A DNA stretch of 64,000 nt from NCBI RefSeq assembly GCF_028368935.1, contig NZ_JAQNDK010000005.1, positions 434,001 through 498,000 on the forward strand. Direction: 5' to 3'. The notes below the pieces were generated by a model. That model did not search any database, had not been told where the DNA came from, and worked only from the letters and a program-made list of their open reading frames with translations. This DNA is from Sorangium aterium (GTDB lineage Bacteria > Myxococcota_A > Polyangia > Polyangiales > Polyangiaceae). Positions 27,627-36,791 of this stretch are shown one piece after another. The translations under genes were made by a program, and so were the position numbers. Position 1 is the stretch's first letter. Each line of letters starts with the position of its first letter.

Positions 27627-28667
27627 ATGACGATGAACAACCCGAACCTCACGATGATCGCCCGTAACTGGCGCGATCTGATCCGGCCCAAGGGCATCTC
27701 GATCGACGCGGAGAGCGGGACCCAGTTCTACGCCAAGTTCACGTGTGAGCCCCTGGAGCGCGGCTTCGGGATCACGATCGGCAACTCGCTGCGCCGCGTG
27801 CTGCTCTCCTCCCTTCAGGGGGCGGCCGCGACGGCCATCCGCATCGAGGGCGCGCTGCACGAGTTCACGACCGTGCCGGACGTGGTCGAGGACGTCAGCG
27901 ACATCATCCTCAACGTGAAGGAGGTCGTCTTCAAGGCGGCCACCCCGAAGACGTACTCGGTGCGGATCGATCGCGAGGGGCCCGGGCCCGTGTACGCGCG
28001 CGATATCCAGCTGGTCGAGGGTCTGTCGGTGCTCAACCCCGACCACCTCATCGCCGTGCTCGACAAGAAGGGCCCGCTCTCGATGGAGCTCACGGTCAAC
28101 GTGGGCCGCGGCTACGTGCCCGCCGAGCGCAACAAGACGCCGACCATGCCGATCGGGACGATCCCGATCGACGCGCTGTTCTCGCCGATCCGCAAGGTGA
28201 ACTACACCGTGCAGAACGCCCGCGTCGGGCAGGTGACCGATTACGACAAGCTCACGCTCGAGGTCTGGACCAACGGGTCCGTCTCGCCCGCGGATGCGGT
28301 CGCCTTCGCCGCGAAGATCCTCAAGGAGCAGCTCTCCATCTGGGTCAACTTCGAGGAGAGCGAGGAGACGAGCTACCAGGCGGTGATGAGCGACGACGAG
28401 CCGCTCAACGAGAACCTGTTCCGCTCCGTCGAGGAGCTCGAGCTCAGCGTCCGCTCCGCGAACTGCTTGCAGAACGCGAACATCACGCTCATCGGCGAGC
28501 TCGTGCAGCGGACCGAGCAGGACATGCTCAAGACCAAGAACTTCGGTCGCAAGTCGCTGAAGGAAATCAAAGAGATCCTCGCGAACATGGGGCTCTCGCT
28601 CGGGATGAAGATCGACAACTGGCCGCAGCTCCTCGAGCGCTGGAAGGCGCAGCAGGCGCAGGCGTGA
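27627..28667 (+). CDS. rpoA: DNA-directed RNA polymerase subunit alpha
   Basis: 346 aa; start preceded by GAAGGAAGGAG. Alpha-[41 protein letters not shown]; alpha-CTD from about residue 270: [28 protein letters not shown] and [23 protein letters not shown]. It dimerises to nucleate RNA polymerase assembly and contacts UP elements and activators. Confidence 0.98.
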   Translation: MTMNNPNLTMIARNWRDLIRPKGISIDAESGTQFYAKFTCEPLERGFGITIGNSLRRVLLSSLQGAAATAIRIEGALHEFTTVPDVVEDVSDIILNVKEVVFKAATPKTYSVRIDREGPGPVYARDIQLVEGLSVLNPDHLIAVLDKKGPLSMELTVNVGRGYVPAERNKTPTMPIGTIPIDALFSPIRKVNYTVQNARVGQVTDYDKLTLEVWTNGSVSPADAVAFAAKILKEQLSIWVNFEESEETSYQAVMSDDEPLNENLFRSVEELELSVRSANCLQNANITLIGELVQRTEQDMLKTKNFGRKSLKEIKEILANMGLSLGMKIDNWPQLLERWKAQQAQA

Positions 28668-28687
28668 GTCGGTACTGAGGGAACGTC

Positions 28688-29206
28688 ATGCGTCACAAGA
28701 AAGCGGGCAGGCAGTTTGGTCGGGACACCTCCAGCCGCAGGGCGATGCTTCGCAACCTGACGGCGAACCTGATCACCCACGAGCGGATCGAGACGACCGA
28801 CGCCAAGGCGAAGGAGCTGCGGCGGGTGGCCGAGCGGCTCATCACCAAGGCGACGCGGCTCGGCAAGGTCGCGTACACCGCGCACGGAGAGCTCAGCCCC
28901 GGCGACAGAGCGCGCCGGCTCCACGCCGAGCGGCTCGTGGGCAGCTACATCCCTCGCTGGGGGGTCGCGACCGATGGCAAGAAGGTCGACATCATCGCGA
29001 AGGTGATGATCGATCTCTCGAAGCGCTTCGAGGGGCGGCCGGGTGGCTACACGCGGATCATCAAGCTCGGTCCGCGCCGCGGTGACTCGGCGCAGATGAG
29101 CCTCATCGAGTTCATCGACGCGCCGCCGGTCGCGGACGCGCCTTCGCAGGCCGCCGAGCCGGTCGTCGCGGCGGAGCCGGCCACCCCGGCGACGACCGCC
29201 GGCTGA
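28688..29206 (+). CDS. rplQ: 50S ribosomal protein L17
   Basis: 172 aa compared with 127 in E. coli. [45 protein letters not shown] is the family start; [23 protein letters not shown] follows. There is an extra segment around residues 60-95 ([22 protein letters not shown]) and a 35-residue Ala/Pro/Glu tail. Last gene of the operon. Confidence 0.96.
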   Translation: MRHKKAGRQFGRDTSSRRAMLRNLTANLITHERIETTDAKAKELRRVAERLITKATRLGKVAYTAHGELSPGDRARRLHAERLVGSYIPRWGVATDGKKVDIIAKVMIDLSKRFEGRPGGYTRIIKLGPRRGDSAQMSLIEFIDAPPVADAPSQAAEPVVAAEPATPATTAG

Positions 29207-29216
29207 GCCAGACGCA

Positions 29217-29294
29217 GCCGGCGCCGCATGGCGCCGGCGCAGTCGAAGACAGGACGCCGGGAGAGCGCTCAGCTCGCCCGGCGTTTCTGCTTTG
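29217..29294 (+). terminator. Double terminator of the ribosomal operon
   Basis: Hairpin 1: GCCGGCGCC-GCAT-GGCGCCGGC (29217-29238, 9 bp). Hairpin 2: ACGCCGGG/CCCGGCGT (29254-29284, 8 bp) with an inner GAGC/GCTC pairing, followed directly by TTTCTGCTTT. The second is the best intrinsic terminator in the window. Confidence 0.8.
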
Positions 29295-29351
29295 TGAGCC
29301 CCGCCAGGAATCAGGGACAGACCGCTGCGTGGGGCCGGCGCGCTCGACGGC

Positions 29352-31511
29352 TCAACGGTCGCGCGCGCCGGCTTCAGGGGCGTCTTCGCTCCGCGATTCC
29401 GCCTTCTCGAGAGGCTGTGCCGGCAGATCAGGGTCCGCGTTCGAGGCGGCGGGCGGGGCCGGCTCGGGAGGCGTCGAGGGCTGCGGAGGAGCGGCGCTGT
29501 CCTGCGTTCGGGGTGGTGCCGAGGCAGGAGAGGCGGTCGGCGGCGGAGAGGACGGCGCCGAGGCAGGAGAGGCGGCCGGCGGGGAAGGGGACGGCGCCGA
29601 GGCAGGAGAGGCGGTCGGCGGTGACACCGAAGCAGGAGAGGCGGTCGGCGGCGACACCGAAGCAGGAGAGGCAGTCGGCGGCGGAGGAATGGTGCCGCCT
29701 TGCCCTCTCGCGGGCGATGGGGCGCTCCGACGCCGGGCGATGAAGAACATCGAGAGCACCGCGGCGAGACCTACCGCTCCCGCGGCGATGTGGCGGTTCG
29801 TCTGGCTCTTCCGCTCGGCGACCTTGTCTCCGAGGGAGGCGAGCGCCGCCCTCGCGCCGGCGTTGGAAGGGTCGAGCTCGATCGCGCGCTCCAGCACGAA
29901 CTTGTCCGGCGTGCCGCGCTCGATGAGGAGCGCGCCCTCGAGGTAGGCGATCTCCGCTTCGATCTTCTTCGCGCGCTCGCCTGGCGCGTCGAGGCGCAGC
30001 GCCTTGCGCAGCATGGCGAGCGCGTCGTCGCGCCGGTCGGCGGGCAGCGAGCGCGCCCGCTCCACGTAGGCGTCCACCATCTCCTTGCGGCGCTCGAAGA
30101 GCGGCGCGCGGGCGAGGACCTTGTCGAACGCCTCGGTGGCCTCGGCGGGCTTGCCCGCACTCGCCGCGGCGACGCCCTCGTCCATCAGCTTGTACACCTC
30201 CGCGAGGCGCGCGCGATCGTACGTCCCGAAGAGCTCGCGCGCGACACGGTCCCACGACCATTCGCGCGGCGGCTTCGCGCCGGTGAGGTCCAGGTAGGCG
30301 TCGCGGAGCTGCCAGATGCCGGGCTCGCCGATCGCGGAGATCGCCTCCCGCGCGGCGTCGCGCAGCCGCGCGCGGTCGCTGTTGCAGAAGCTGAGGACCA
30401 CGCGCATGGCGTCCACGTCCCGGACGCGACCATAGGCGCGGAGGACGTCGGCGAGGATCTGCGTGTCGTTCGACGCGATCGCCTCGCCGGGGATCGCCCG
30501 GCCGAGCAGGTCGAGCTGCTTGTTGGCCCACCGCTGGACGATCTTGGCGTCGTGCTGGCGCGCCTCGATCAGCGCGGGGACCGCCTTGTCGCGGAGCTTG
30601 GCCACCTGCCGCTGGAGATCGATGCGGAGCAGCTCGCCGAAATAGGCGTGCAGCGCGATGAGCTCGCGGACCGCAGGCGTCGTGCCTGCAGCGACGAGCA
30701 TCCGCTCCATCGCGAGCAGCTTGACGACATCGCGCCACGCGCTGTCCCGCGGCCGCGCCGCGGCCAGCATGAAGTCCAGCCAGTCCCCCTCGTCCTTCTC
30801 GTCGTCAGCGCCCTTCTTGGCGCTCTGGTCGGCCTTGGTGTCCTTCTTTGCGTCCTTCGCGTCGCCGGCGTCCTTCTTGGCGCCCTGGTCGGCCTTGGCG
30901 TCCTTCTTCGCGTCGCCAGCGCCCTTCTTGGCGTCACCGGCGCCCCTCTTCGCATCGCCGGCGCCCTTCTTCGCGTCGCCGGCGCCCTTCTTCGCGCCCT
31001 TGTCGGCCTTCGGGTCCGCGGCCTTCTTCTTGTTGCCGTCGCGCGCGTCCTCCCCCTTCTCGCCCTTCAACGCCTTGCGGCCTTCTCTGCGCGCTTCCGC
31101 GAGCACGCGAGGCGCCGCGCCCCGATCGAGCGAGCCGCGGATGTCCTGAACGCGCAGCCGCACCGCATCGACGATGCCAGGGATCGGCTCGTCGAGGGCC
31201 GCGCGGGCGTTCTCCCGCGAGCGCGCGTCCTCGGACGTGAGCTGGTCGAGCAACCGGTCGAGCTCGCGGACCGCGGTGATGTCGGGCTCAGGTCGAGCGA
31301 TCGGGGCGAGGCGCGGGAGCTCCGGGAGCGCGGAGGAGGCCGGCGCGGACGTGCCCGCGTCGCGCTCGCCGGCGGCGCGCGCCGGAGGCGCCGAGAGCGG
31401 CGTGGCTGCGAGCAGGCCAATCAGGGCGAGCCACGCGCACGCCGGCGTGCGCCGCCGCGCCGATCGCGCCCCTGCGCCCCTCGGATCCGACGAGCTGCGT
31501 GCCAAGCGCAT
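29352..31511 (-). CDS. Repeat-rich envelope protein with TPR/HEAT-like region and C-terminal membrane segment
   Basis: 719 aa from ATG 31511, which overlaps the acylphosphatase stop (TGATG). An N-terminal signal or anchor ([26 protein letters not shown]) precedes a helical region. Residues about 150-230 are a (DAKKGAG)n-type repeat with a 21-bp DNA period (about 30835-31010). The middle is helical, HEAT/TPR-like ([55 protein letters not shown]). A single membrane segment ([20 protein letters not shown]) follows near residue 610. The tail is a [10 protein letters not shown]-type repeat (30-bp period, about 29520-29690). I infer a periplasmic scaffold or solute-binding helical protein; no named family. 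Confidence 0.72.
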   Translation of the reverse strand: MRLARSSSDPRGAGARSARRRTPACAWLALIGLLAATPLSAPPARAAGERDAGTSAPASSALPELPRLAPIARPEPDITAVRELDRLLDQLTSEDARSRENARAALDEPIPGIVDAVRLRVQDIRGSLDRGAAPRVLAEARREGRKALKGEKGEDARDGNKKKAADPKADKGAKKGAGDAKKGAGDAKRGAGDAKKGAGDAKKDAKADQGAKKDAGDAKDAKKDTKADQSAKKGADDEKDEGDWLDFMLAAARPRDSAWRDVVKLLAMERMLVAAGTTPAVRELIALHAYFGELLRIDLQRQVAKLRDKAVPALIEARQHDAKIVQRWANKQLDLLGRAIPGEAIASNDTQILADVLRAYGRVRDVDAMRVVLSFCNSDRARLRDAAREAISAIGEPGIWQLRDAYLDLTGAKPPREWSWDRVARELFGTYDRARLAEVYKLMDEGVAAASAGKPAEATEAFDKVLARAPLFERRKEMVDAYVERARSLPADRRDDALAMLRKALRLDAPGERAKKIEAEIAYLEGALLIERGTPDKFVLERAIELDPSNAGARAALASLGDKVAERKSQTNRHIAAGAVGLAAVLSMFFIARRRSAPSPARGQGGTIPPPPTASPASVSPPTASPASVSPPTASPASAPSPSPPAASPASAPSSPPPTASPASAPPRTQDSAAPPQPSTPPEPAPPAASNADPDLPAQPLEKAESRSEDAPEAGARDR

Positions 31512-31789
31512 CAATCCGTGATGCGAAAGTCGAAGAAATCGCCGGAGAAGCCCCGCCACCGGACGTCGACGCGCTCGACGCGCGCGGCGCTCGGGCCGCG
31601 GTTCGCCCAGGCGATGAGCTCCTTCAGCTCGTCCTCCTCCCCCTCGGCGAGGACCTCGACGGCGCCGTCGGAGCGGTTTTTCACCCAGCCGGTGAGGCCG
31701 AGCCGCTTGGCCTCGCGCTGCGTGGAGGCACGAAAGAAGACGCCCTGGACGCGACCGCGGACGAACAGCTGAACCTGTTTGAGCCCCAT
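31511..31789 (-). CDS. acyP: Acylphosphatase
   Basis: 92 aa, full length. Phosphate-binding loop [12 protein letters not shown] with Arg20-type catalytic arginine (FFRAS) and [17 protein letters not shown] with the catalytic Asn in VKN. It hydrolyses acyl phosphates (EC 3.6.1.7). Its stop overlaps the start of the repeat-rich membrane protein. Confidence 0.95.
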   Translation of the reverse strand: MGLKQVQLFVRGRVQGVFFRASTQREAKRLGLTGWVKNRSDGAVEVLAEGEEDELKELIAWANRGPSAARVERVDVRWRGFSGDFFDFRITD

Positions 31790-31955
31790 GGAACCAGCTT
31801 GACTTAGCCGCGCGTTCGGGGGGAGGCAACTTCAGGCAGCACCTGGTGGCCACGGACAGTTCGCCCTCGCCGTCTCACGCAAGGACGGCGCGGACGACCT
31901 GTGTCCGTGCCGCGCCCCACGACGCGCGAGCATCGTCCGTGCCTCCCGCCGCGCA

Positions 31956-31983
31956 TTGACAGAGCAGACGCGCTTGATAGAGT
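31956..31983 (+). promoter_or_regulatory. Sigma-70-type promoter of rho
   Basis: Perfect -35 TTGACA (31956-31961), 16-nt spacer, TAGAGT (31978-31983). Predicted start is about 220 nt before the rho ATG. A second perfect TTGACA lies at 32168-32173 but has no good -10. Confidence 0.65.
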
Positions 31984-31989
31984 CGCCGC

Positions 31990-32209
31990 CCGATCGGCAA
32001 GCACAGCCCGCCGATCGAGCGACATGAACGTGAGGGGCGCCGGTTGCGAGGCGAGCCCTCTTCCCTCTGGCGACCCGCCGACATCGACGACATGCTCGGC
32101 CCCGCCTCGGGTCCGACCCGCTGACCCTCCCCAACCAAAAAACCAACGACCGACGGCCTCCACGCCCTTGACAGGGCACGCGCCGTCGCATCCTGGAGCT
32201 TTCCGACTC
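31990..32209 (+). promoter_or_regulatory. Long C-rich leader of rho
   Basis: This is the predicted untranslated leader. Between 32122 and 32167, 23 of 46 bases are C and only 6 are G, an unusual bias for this genome and the composition expected of a Rho-utilisation site. The leader is open in the rho frame and contains an in-frame ATG at 32023, but the family start is at 32210. Confidence 0.45.
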
Positions 32210-33457
32210 ATGCACCTCAGGGAACTGAAGCAGAAACCGATGGCCGAGCTCGTCCAGATGGCGAAGGGGCTCAACATCGAGGGCGCTGCCGGGCTGCGCA
32301 AGCAGGAGGTCATCTTCGCTCTCCTGCAGGCCCACGCGGCGCAGGACCAGCCGGTCTACGGCGAGGGCGTGCTCGAATGCCTGCCCGACGGCTTCGGCTT
32401 CCTCCGGGCGCCGGACTACAACTACCTGCCGGGTCCGGACGACATCTACGTCTCGCCGTCCCAGATCCGGCGCTTCAACCTCCGCACCGGCGACAGCGTG
32501 AGCGGCTCCATCCGGCCGCCCAAGGAGCGCGAGGCGTACTTCGCGCTGCTCAAGGTCGACAAGATCAACGGCGAGCCCCCCGAGGTCGCCCGCGACAAGA
32601 TCCTGTTCGACAACCTCACGCCCCTCTACCCGCAGCAGAAGTTCAACATCGAGAACGGGACGAAGAGCTTCTCGACCCGCATCATCGACATGCTCTGCCC
32701 CATCGGGAAGGGGCAGCGCTGCCTCATCGTCTCGCCGCCCCGCGCGGGCAAGACGGTGCTGCTCCAGCAGATCGCCAACGCGATCTCCGCGAACCACCCG
32801 GACACGACGCTGATCGTGCTGCTCATCGACGAGCGCCCGGAGGAGGTGACCGACATGCAGCGCACCGTGAAGGGCGAGGTGATCAGCTCGACCTTCGACG
32901 AGCCCCCGACGCGGCACGTGCAGGTGGCCGAGATGGTGATCGAGAAGGCGAAGCGCCTCGTCGAGCACAAGCACGACGTCGTGATCTTGCTCGACTCGAT
33001 CACCCGCCTGGCGCGCGCGTACAACACGGTCGTCCCGCCGAGCGGCAAGATCCTCTCCGGCGGCGTCGACTCGAACGCGCTGCACAAGCCGAAGCGGTTC
33101 TTCGGCGCCGCGCGCAACGTCGAGGAGGGCGGGTCGCTGACGATCGTCGCCACCGCGCTCGTCGACACGGGTTCGCGCATGGACGAGGTCATCTTCGAGG
33201 AGTTCAAGGGCACGGGTAACAGCGAGATCCACCTGGATCGCAAGCTGATGGAGAAGCGGATCTTCCCCTGCCTCGACATCAACAAGAGCGCGACCCGCAA
33301 GGAAGAGCTGCTGCTGCCGGAGTGGATCCTCCAGCGCGTGTGGCTGCTCCGCCAGCTGCTGCACCCCCTCAACGTCATCGACTCGATGGAATTCCTGCTG
33401 GACAAGGTGAGCCGCACCGAGACCAATCAGGAATTCCTCGAGAGCATGAACCAGTAG
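32210..33457 (+). CDS. rho: Transcription termination factor Rho
   Basis: 415 aa, normal length. [20 protein letters not shown] is the usual start; GGAG lies 12 nt upstream. The cold-shock RNA-binding domain has [45 protein letters not shown]. The ATPase has [15 protein letters not shown] (P-loop 176-182), [18 protein letters not shown] (Walker B) and [14 protein letters not shown]. It is an RNA-dependent hexameric helicase that ends transcription. Confidence 0.98.
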   Translation: MHLRELKQKPMAELVQMAKGLNIEGAAGLRKQEVIFALLQAHAAQDQPVYGEGVLECLPDGFGFLRAPDYNYLPGPDDIYVSPSQIRRFNLRTGDSVSGSIRPPKEREAYFALLKVDKINGEPPEVARDKILFDNLTPLYPQQKFNIENGTKSFSTRIIDMLCPIGKGQRCLIVSPPRAGKTVLLQQIANAISANHPDTTLIVLLIDERPEEVTDMQRTVKGEVISSTFDEPPTRHVQVAEMVIEKAKRLVEHKHDVVILLDSITRLARAYNTVVPPSGKILSGGVDSNALHKPKRFFGAARNVEEGGSLTIVATALVDTGSRMDEVIFEEFKGTGNSEIHLDRKLMEKRIFPCLDINKSATRKEELLLPEWILQRVWLLRQLLHPLNVIDSMEFLLDKVSRTETNQEFLESMNQ

Positions 33458-33504
33458 CCGCACGTCCTCGGGCGCTTTCGGCGGTCGTCGGGAGCGCTCT
33501 CGTT

Positions 33505-33522
33505 CGCGCGGGGGCCCGCGCG
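33505..33522 (+). terminator. GC hairpin after rho
   Basis: CGCGCGG-GGGC-CCGCGCG, 7 bp, 48 nt after the rho stop; no T tract. Weak candidate because the surroundings are GC-rich. Confidence 0.3.
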
Positions 33523-33547
33523 CGCGCTCCTCCGGGCGAAGTCGTGT

Positions 33548-33553
33548 TAGCGT
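33548..33553 (+). promoter_or_regulatory. Candidate -10 element TAGCGT, 6 nt before a GTG
   Basis: TGT-TAGCGT (extended -10 form) is followed by CTTCTG and the GTG start of the GAF histidine kinase at 33560. The geometry suggests a leaderless mRNA. No -35 is visible. Confidence 0.35.
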
Positions 33554-33559
33554 CTTCTG

Positions 33560-35647
33560 GTGACCGCGAAGGCGGAACAACGCACGAAGGCGCTGCAGGC
33601 TCGCATACAGGAGCTCGAGGCGCGCCTCGCCCACGCCGACAAGACGGTGCAGGCGCTCCGGGACGTCGGGCTCGCCCTTGGCAGCACCCTGGATCTCGAC
33701 CAGCTCCTCGCGCTGATCCTGAACAAGATCACCGAGCTGCTCGACGCGGACCGAGCCACCCTCTACCTGCTCGACGAGCAGCGGCAGCGGCTCTTGTCGC
33801 GCATCATCATCGGCGAGGAGGCGCGCGCGATCGAGCTTCCCGTCGGCGCGGGGATCGCGGGCCACGTCGCCAAGATGGGGCGGACGGTCCGCGTGAAGGA
33901 CGCCTACCGGGATCGCCGGTTCCAGCGCGACTGGGACGAGGTCACGGGGTACCGCACCCGCTCGATCCTCGCCGCGCCGATGAAGAACCACGTCGGCCGG
34001 ACGATCGGGGTCATCCAGGTCCTGAACAAACACGGGGAGGGGGAGTTCTCGGTCCATGACGAGGAGCTCCTGAGCGCGCTGGCGACGCAGGCGGCCGTCT
34101 CGATCGACAACTCGAGGCTGTTCCTCTCGGTGATCCAGAAGAACACGCAGCTCGTGGAGACGAAGGAGCAGCTTGAGCACCGCGTGAGCGATCTCAAGCT
34201 GCTCTTCGACCTCGAGAGCGCGATGGGCCGCGCGACCACGATGGAGGACCTCGCGCGCGCGGTCATCACGGAGGCCGGCAGGGCGTGCGAGGCGCGGGCG
34301 GGGGGGATGCTCGTCGACGAGATCGAGGGCGGGCTGTTCCTCTATTTCTTCGATCTCACGGCGTTCGACGGGGGCAGCGCGCCGCCCCGCGCGCCCGCGC
34401 TCGGCGATGAGCCGGAGGGCGTCGTGGGCGGGGCCGCCCCGAGGCCGGCGGTGAAGCGCATCGCGATGCGCCGCGGCGAAGGGGTCGTGGGGCGCGCCAT
34501 GGTGAACAACGAGGCCGTGTGCTTCTCGCGCGAGGGCGGGGGCGAGGAGCCGGACGACACGCTCGTGTCGCCGCGGCTCGCCCAGCTCGTCGGCGCGGAG
34601 CTCCGGACGGCGATCGCCGTGCCGCTCGAGGGCGAGGACGCGGTGCCGATCGGCTCCATGGCCCTCTACAACTCCAGGCACCCCCACGGCTTCTCGAAGG
34701 ACGATCGCGCGCTGCTGCGGCTCGTGTCGGCGAACGCGTCGACCGCGCTGCGGCTGTTCCGATCGCGCCTCGAGCGGGAGCAGAGCGAGCGGCTCACCAC
34801 GATCGGGCGGTTGCTCTCGGGGGTGATGCACGACATGCGCACGCCGCTCACGGTGATCAGCGGCTACGTCCAGCTCATGGCGAGCGCTCCCGACGCGGCG
34901 ACGAGGGAGGACCACGCGCGGCTGATCCTCAAGCAGTTCGACGTGATCAGCGCGATGCAGCGCGAGGTGCTGGAGTTCGCGCGCGGCGAGCGGAGCATCC
35001 TCGTGCGCAAGGTCTACTTGACCAAGTTCTTCGGCGACATCGAGAAGCAGCTGGCGCACGAGCTCGCCGGGACCGGCGTCTCGCTCTCCCTGGAGCTCGA
35101 GGACCGAGGGACCGCGCGCTTCGACGAGGCGAAGATGACGCGGCTCCTGCACAACCTGGTCCGCAACGCGGTCGAGGCGATGCGGCCAGGCGGGGGCACG
35201 GTGACGATCCGCGCCTACCGCGACGAGGGCGACCTCGCGATCTGCGTCGCGGACACCGGGAAGGGGATCCCCAAGGAGATCCAGGGCCGCCTCTTCCAGT
35301 CGTTCGTGACCTCCGGAAAGCGCGGCGGCACCGGCCTCGGGCTCGCGATCGTGAAGAAGATCGTCGACGAGCACGCCGGGACGATCACGGTCGCGTCGTC
35401 CGACAAGGGCGCGAAGTTCACCATCCGCCTGCCTCAGGAGAGCGCGCCGTCGCGGTCTGCTGGGACCGCAGGGGGGCAGCCTCAGCTGGCGTCGACGGAC
35501 GGCGGCTCGGCGACCAAGGCGGGCGCGAGCGTCGCGCCGGTCGTCCACGAGGGCATCTCCCGCCGCAGGCCGGCGGGCTCAGCTCCCTCCGTCACTCCCG
35601 TGAACGAGCGGGGCCGACGCTCGTCCAGCAACGGCTCTGACGCCTGA
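33560..35647 (+). CDS. Cytoplasmic GAF-GAF sensor histidine kinase
   Basis: 695 aa from GTG. A coiled coil (residues 8-30) precedes a first GAF domain (about 38-185; DADRATLYLLDEQRQRLLSRI, LPVGAGIAGHVAKMGRTVRVKDAY). A second GAF domain (about 215-400) has a long Gly/Pro insert. The HisKA domain follows with H424 in VMHDMRTPLTVISGY, then the N-box HNLVRNAVEAM and DTGKGIP and GTGLGLAIVKK. No membrane segment is seen, so it senses a cytoplasmic or ligand signal. The last 70 residues are disordered. No response regulator is adjacent; the Fe-S protein follows after 49 nt. Confidence 0.9.
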   Translation: MTAKAEQRTKALQARIQELEARLAHADKTVQALRDVGLALGSTLDLDQLLALILNKITELLDADRATLYLLDEQRQRLLSRIIIGEEARAIELPVGAGIAGHVAKMGRTVRVKDAYRDRRFQRDWDEVTGYRTRSILAAPMKNHVGRTIGVIQVLNKHGEGEFSVHDEELLSALATQAAVSIDNSRLFLSVIQKNTQLVETKEQLEHRVSDLKLLFDLESAMGRATTMEDLARAVITEAGRACEARAGGMLVDEIEGGLFLYFFDLTAFDGGSAPPRAPALGDEPEGVVGGAAPRPAVKRIAMRRGEGVVGRAMVNNEAVCFSREGGGEEPDDTLVSPRLAQLVGAELRTAIAVPLEGEDAVPIGSMALYNSRHPHGFSKDDRALLRLVSANASTALRLFRSRLEREQSERLTTIGRLLSGVMHDMRTPLTVISGYVQLMASAPDAATREDHARLILKQFDVISAMQREVLEFARGERSILVRKVYLTKFFGDIEKQLAHELAGTGVSLSLELEDRGTARFDEAKMTRLLHNLVRNAVEAMRPGGGTVTIRAYRDEGDLAICVADTGKGIPKEIQGRLFQSFVTSGKRGGTGLGLAIVKKIVDEHAGTITVASSDKGAKFTIRLPQESAPSRSAGTAGGQPQLASTDGGSATKAGASVAPVVHEGISRRRPAGSAPSVTPVNERGRRSSSNGSDA

Positions 35648-35696
35648 CGCGCCCCCGCCGCTTGCGCGAGGCGCACCCGATGGAGAGACTCGAACG

Positions 35697-36791
35697 GTGT
35701 CCCAGCTCCGCCTGAAGCTCCTCGAGCCGCACCGGACGTCGCTCGAGAAGTGCGTCTACTGCCCCAAGCTCTCCCGCGCCGCCTGCCCCGTGTCGAACGT
35801 CGAGGCGAACGAGACGGTGACGCCGTGGGGGAAGATGTCGATGGCGTACTTCGCCGCGCGCGGCGACGTGCCGCTCGACCCAGGCCACGCGGATCCGGCC
35901 TGGGCGTGCTCCGCGTGCTTCGGGTGCCGCGAGCGCTGCGATCACAAGAACGAGGTGGCCACCGTGCTGACGGACGCGCGCGCGGAGCTCTTCGCGCGCG
36001 ATCTCGCGCCGGAGGGGGCCAGGCGCGTGGCGGAGCGCTTCTCGGCCCGCGAGGAGGGCCGCGCCGGTGAGCTCGACGCGCGCTCTCGGTCGGCCGCGGC
36101 CGCGCCCGACGCGGTCCACGTGCTGATCGGCTGCGGCTACGCGCGTCACGCGCCGGACGTCGCGCGCGACGCGCTCGACGCGACCGAAGCGCTGACGGGC
36201 GCCCCGACCCGCCCGGTGCGCGCCTGCTGCGGGCTGCCGCTCCTGTACGCCGGCGATCGTCCGGGCTTCGAGGCCGCCGCGCGGCGGCTCGCCGCGGAGG
36301 TCGCGCCCGGGGGGCGCTTCGTCGCCGTCGATCCCGGGTGCGCGCGCGCCGTGCGCGTCGAGTACCCGCGCGTGGGCGTGAGCGTGAAGGGCCCGGAGCT
36401 GTTCGTCGATCTCGCGCGCTCGTCGCTCGACCGGCTGCAGCGATCGGCGTCGGAGCGGCGGGTGCGCTACCACGATCCCTGCCAGCTCGGGCGCGGCCTC
36501 GATCGCTACGACGCGCCCCGGGAGATCCTCGCCCGCATCACGGGGCGCCCGCCGGAGGAGTTCATCCACCGCCGCGAGCACGCCGACTGCAGCGGCGGCG
36601 GCGGCCTCCTGCCCGCCACGCGCCCCGCGTCGTCCGCCGCCATCGCCGACGGCAGGATCGCGGAGCACCGCGCGCTCGGCGGCGGGCTGCTCGTGACGCA
36701 CTGCGCGCAGAGCCTCCGGCGGTTCAGGACGCGGGGCGAGCCGGCGGAGGACCTCGCGAGCCTCGTCGCGCGGGCCGTCGCGCCGCGATGA
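35697..36791 (+). CDS. Fe-S binding cysteine-rich-domain (CCG) protein
   Basis: 364 aa from a GTG. The N-terminus holds two ferredoxin-like cysteine clusters (CVYCPKLSRAACPVSN and CSACFGCRERC). The C-terminal part has two CCG-type modules (VRACCGLPLLYAG and YHDPCQLGRGLDRY/CSGGGGLLP), as in HdrB/HdrD, GlpC and lactate-oxidation LutA-type proteins. It probably transfers electrons or binds a quinone or heterodisulfide-type partner; the oxidoreductase partner is not in the window. The stop overlaps the following kinase by 4 nt, so the two are translationally coupled and a redox-sensing link is possible (inference). Confidence 0.85.
   Translation: MSQLRLKLLEPHRTSLEKCVYCPKLSRAACPVSNVEANETVTPWGKMSMAYFAARGDVPLDPGHADPAWACSACFGCRERCDHKNEVATVLTDARAELFARDLAPEGARRVAERFSAREEGRAGELDARSRSAAAAPDAVHVLIGCGYARHAPDVARDALDATEALTGAPTRPVRACCGLPLLYAGDRPGFEAAARRLAAEVAPGGRFVAVDPGCARAVRVEYPRVGVSVKGPELFVDLARSSLDRLQRSASERRVRYHDPCQLGRGLDRYDAPREILARITGRPPEEFIHRREHADCSGGGGLLPATRPASSAAIADGRIAEHRALGGGLLVTHCAQSLRRFRTRGEPAEDLASLVARAVAPR

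Noticed and set aside
31901-32209. In-frame N-terminal extension of Rho
   Set aside because: Rho family start MHLRELKQ is at 32210; the upstream part is C-rich, low-complexity leader.
31832-35548. Minus-strand open frame of over 1,200 codons opposite rho and the GAF kinase
   Set aside because: It is the antisense frame of well-supported genes, rich in Arg/His/Leu/Asp without domains; long antisense frames are common at this GC content.
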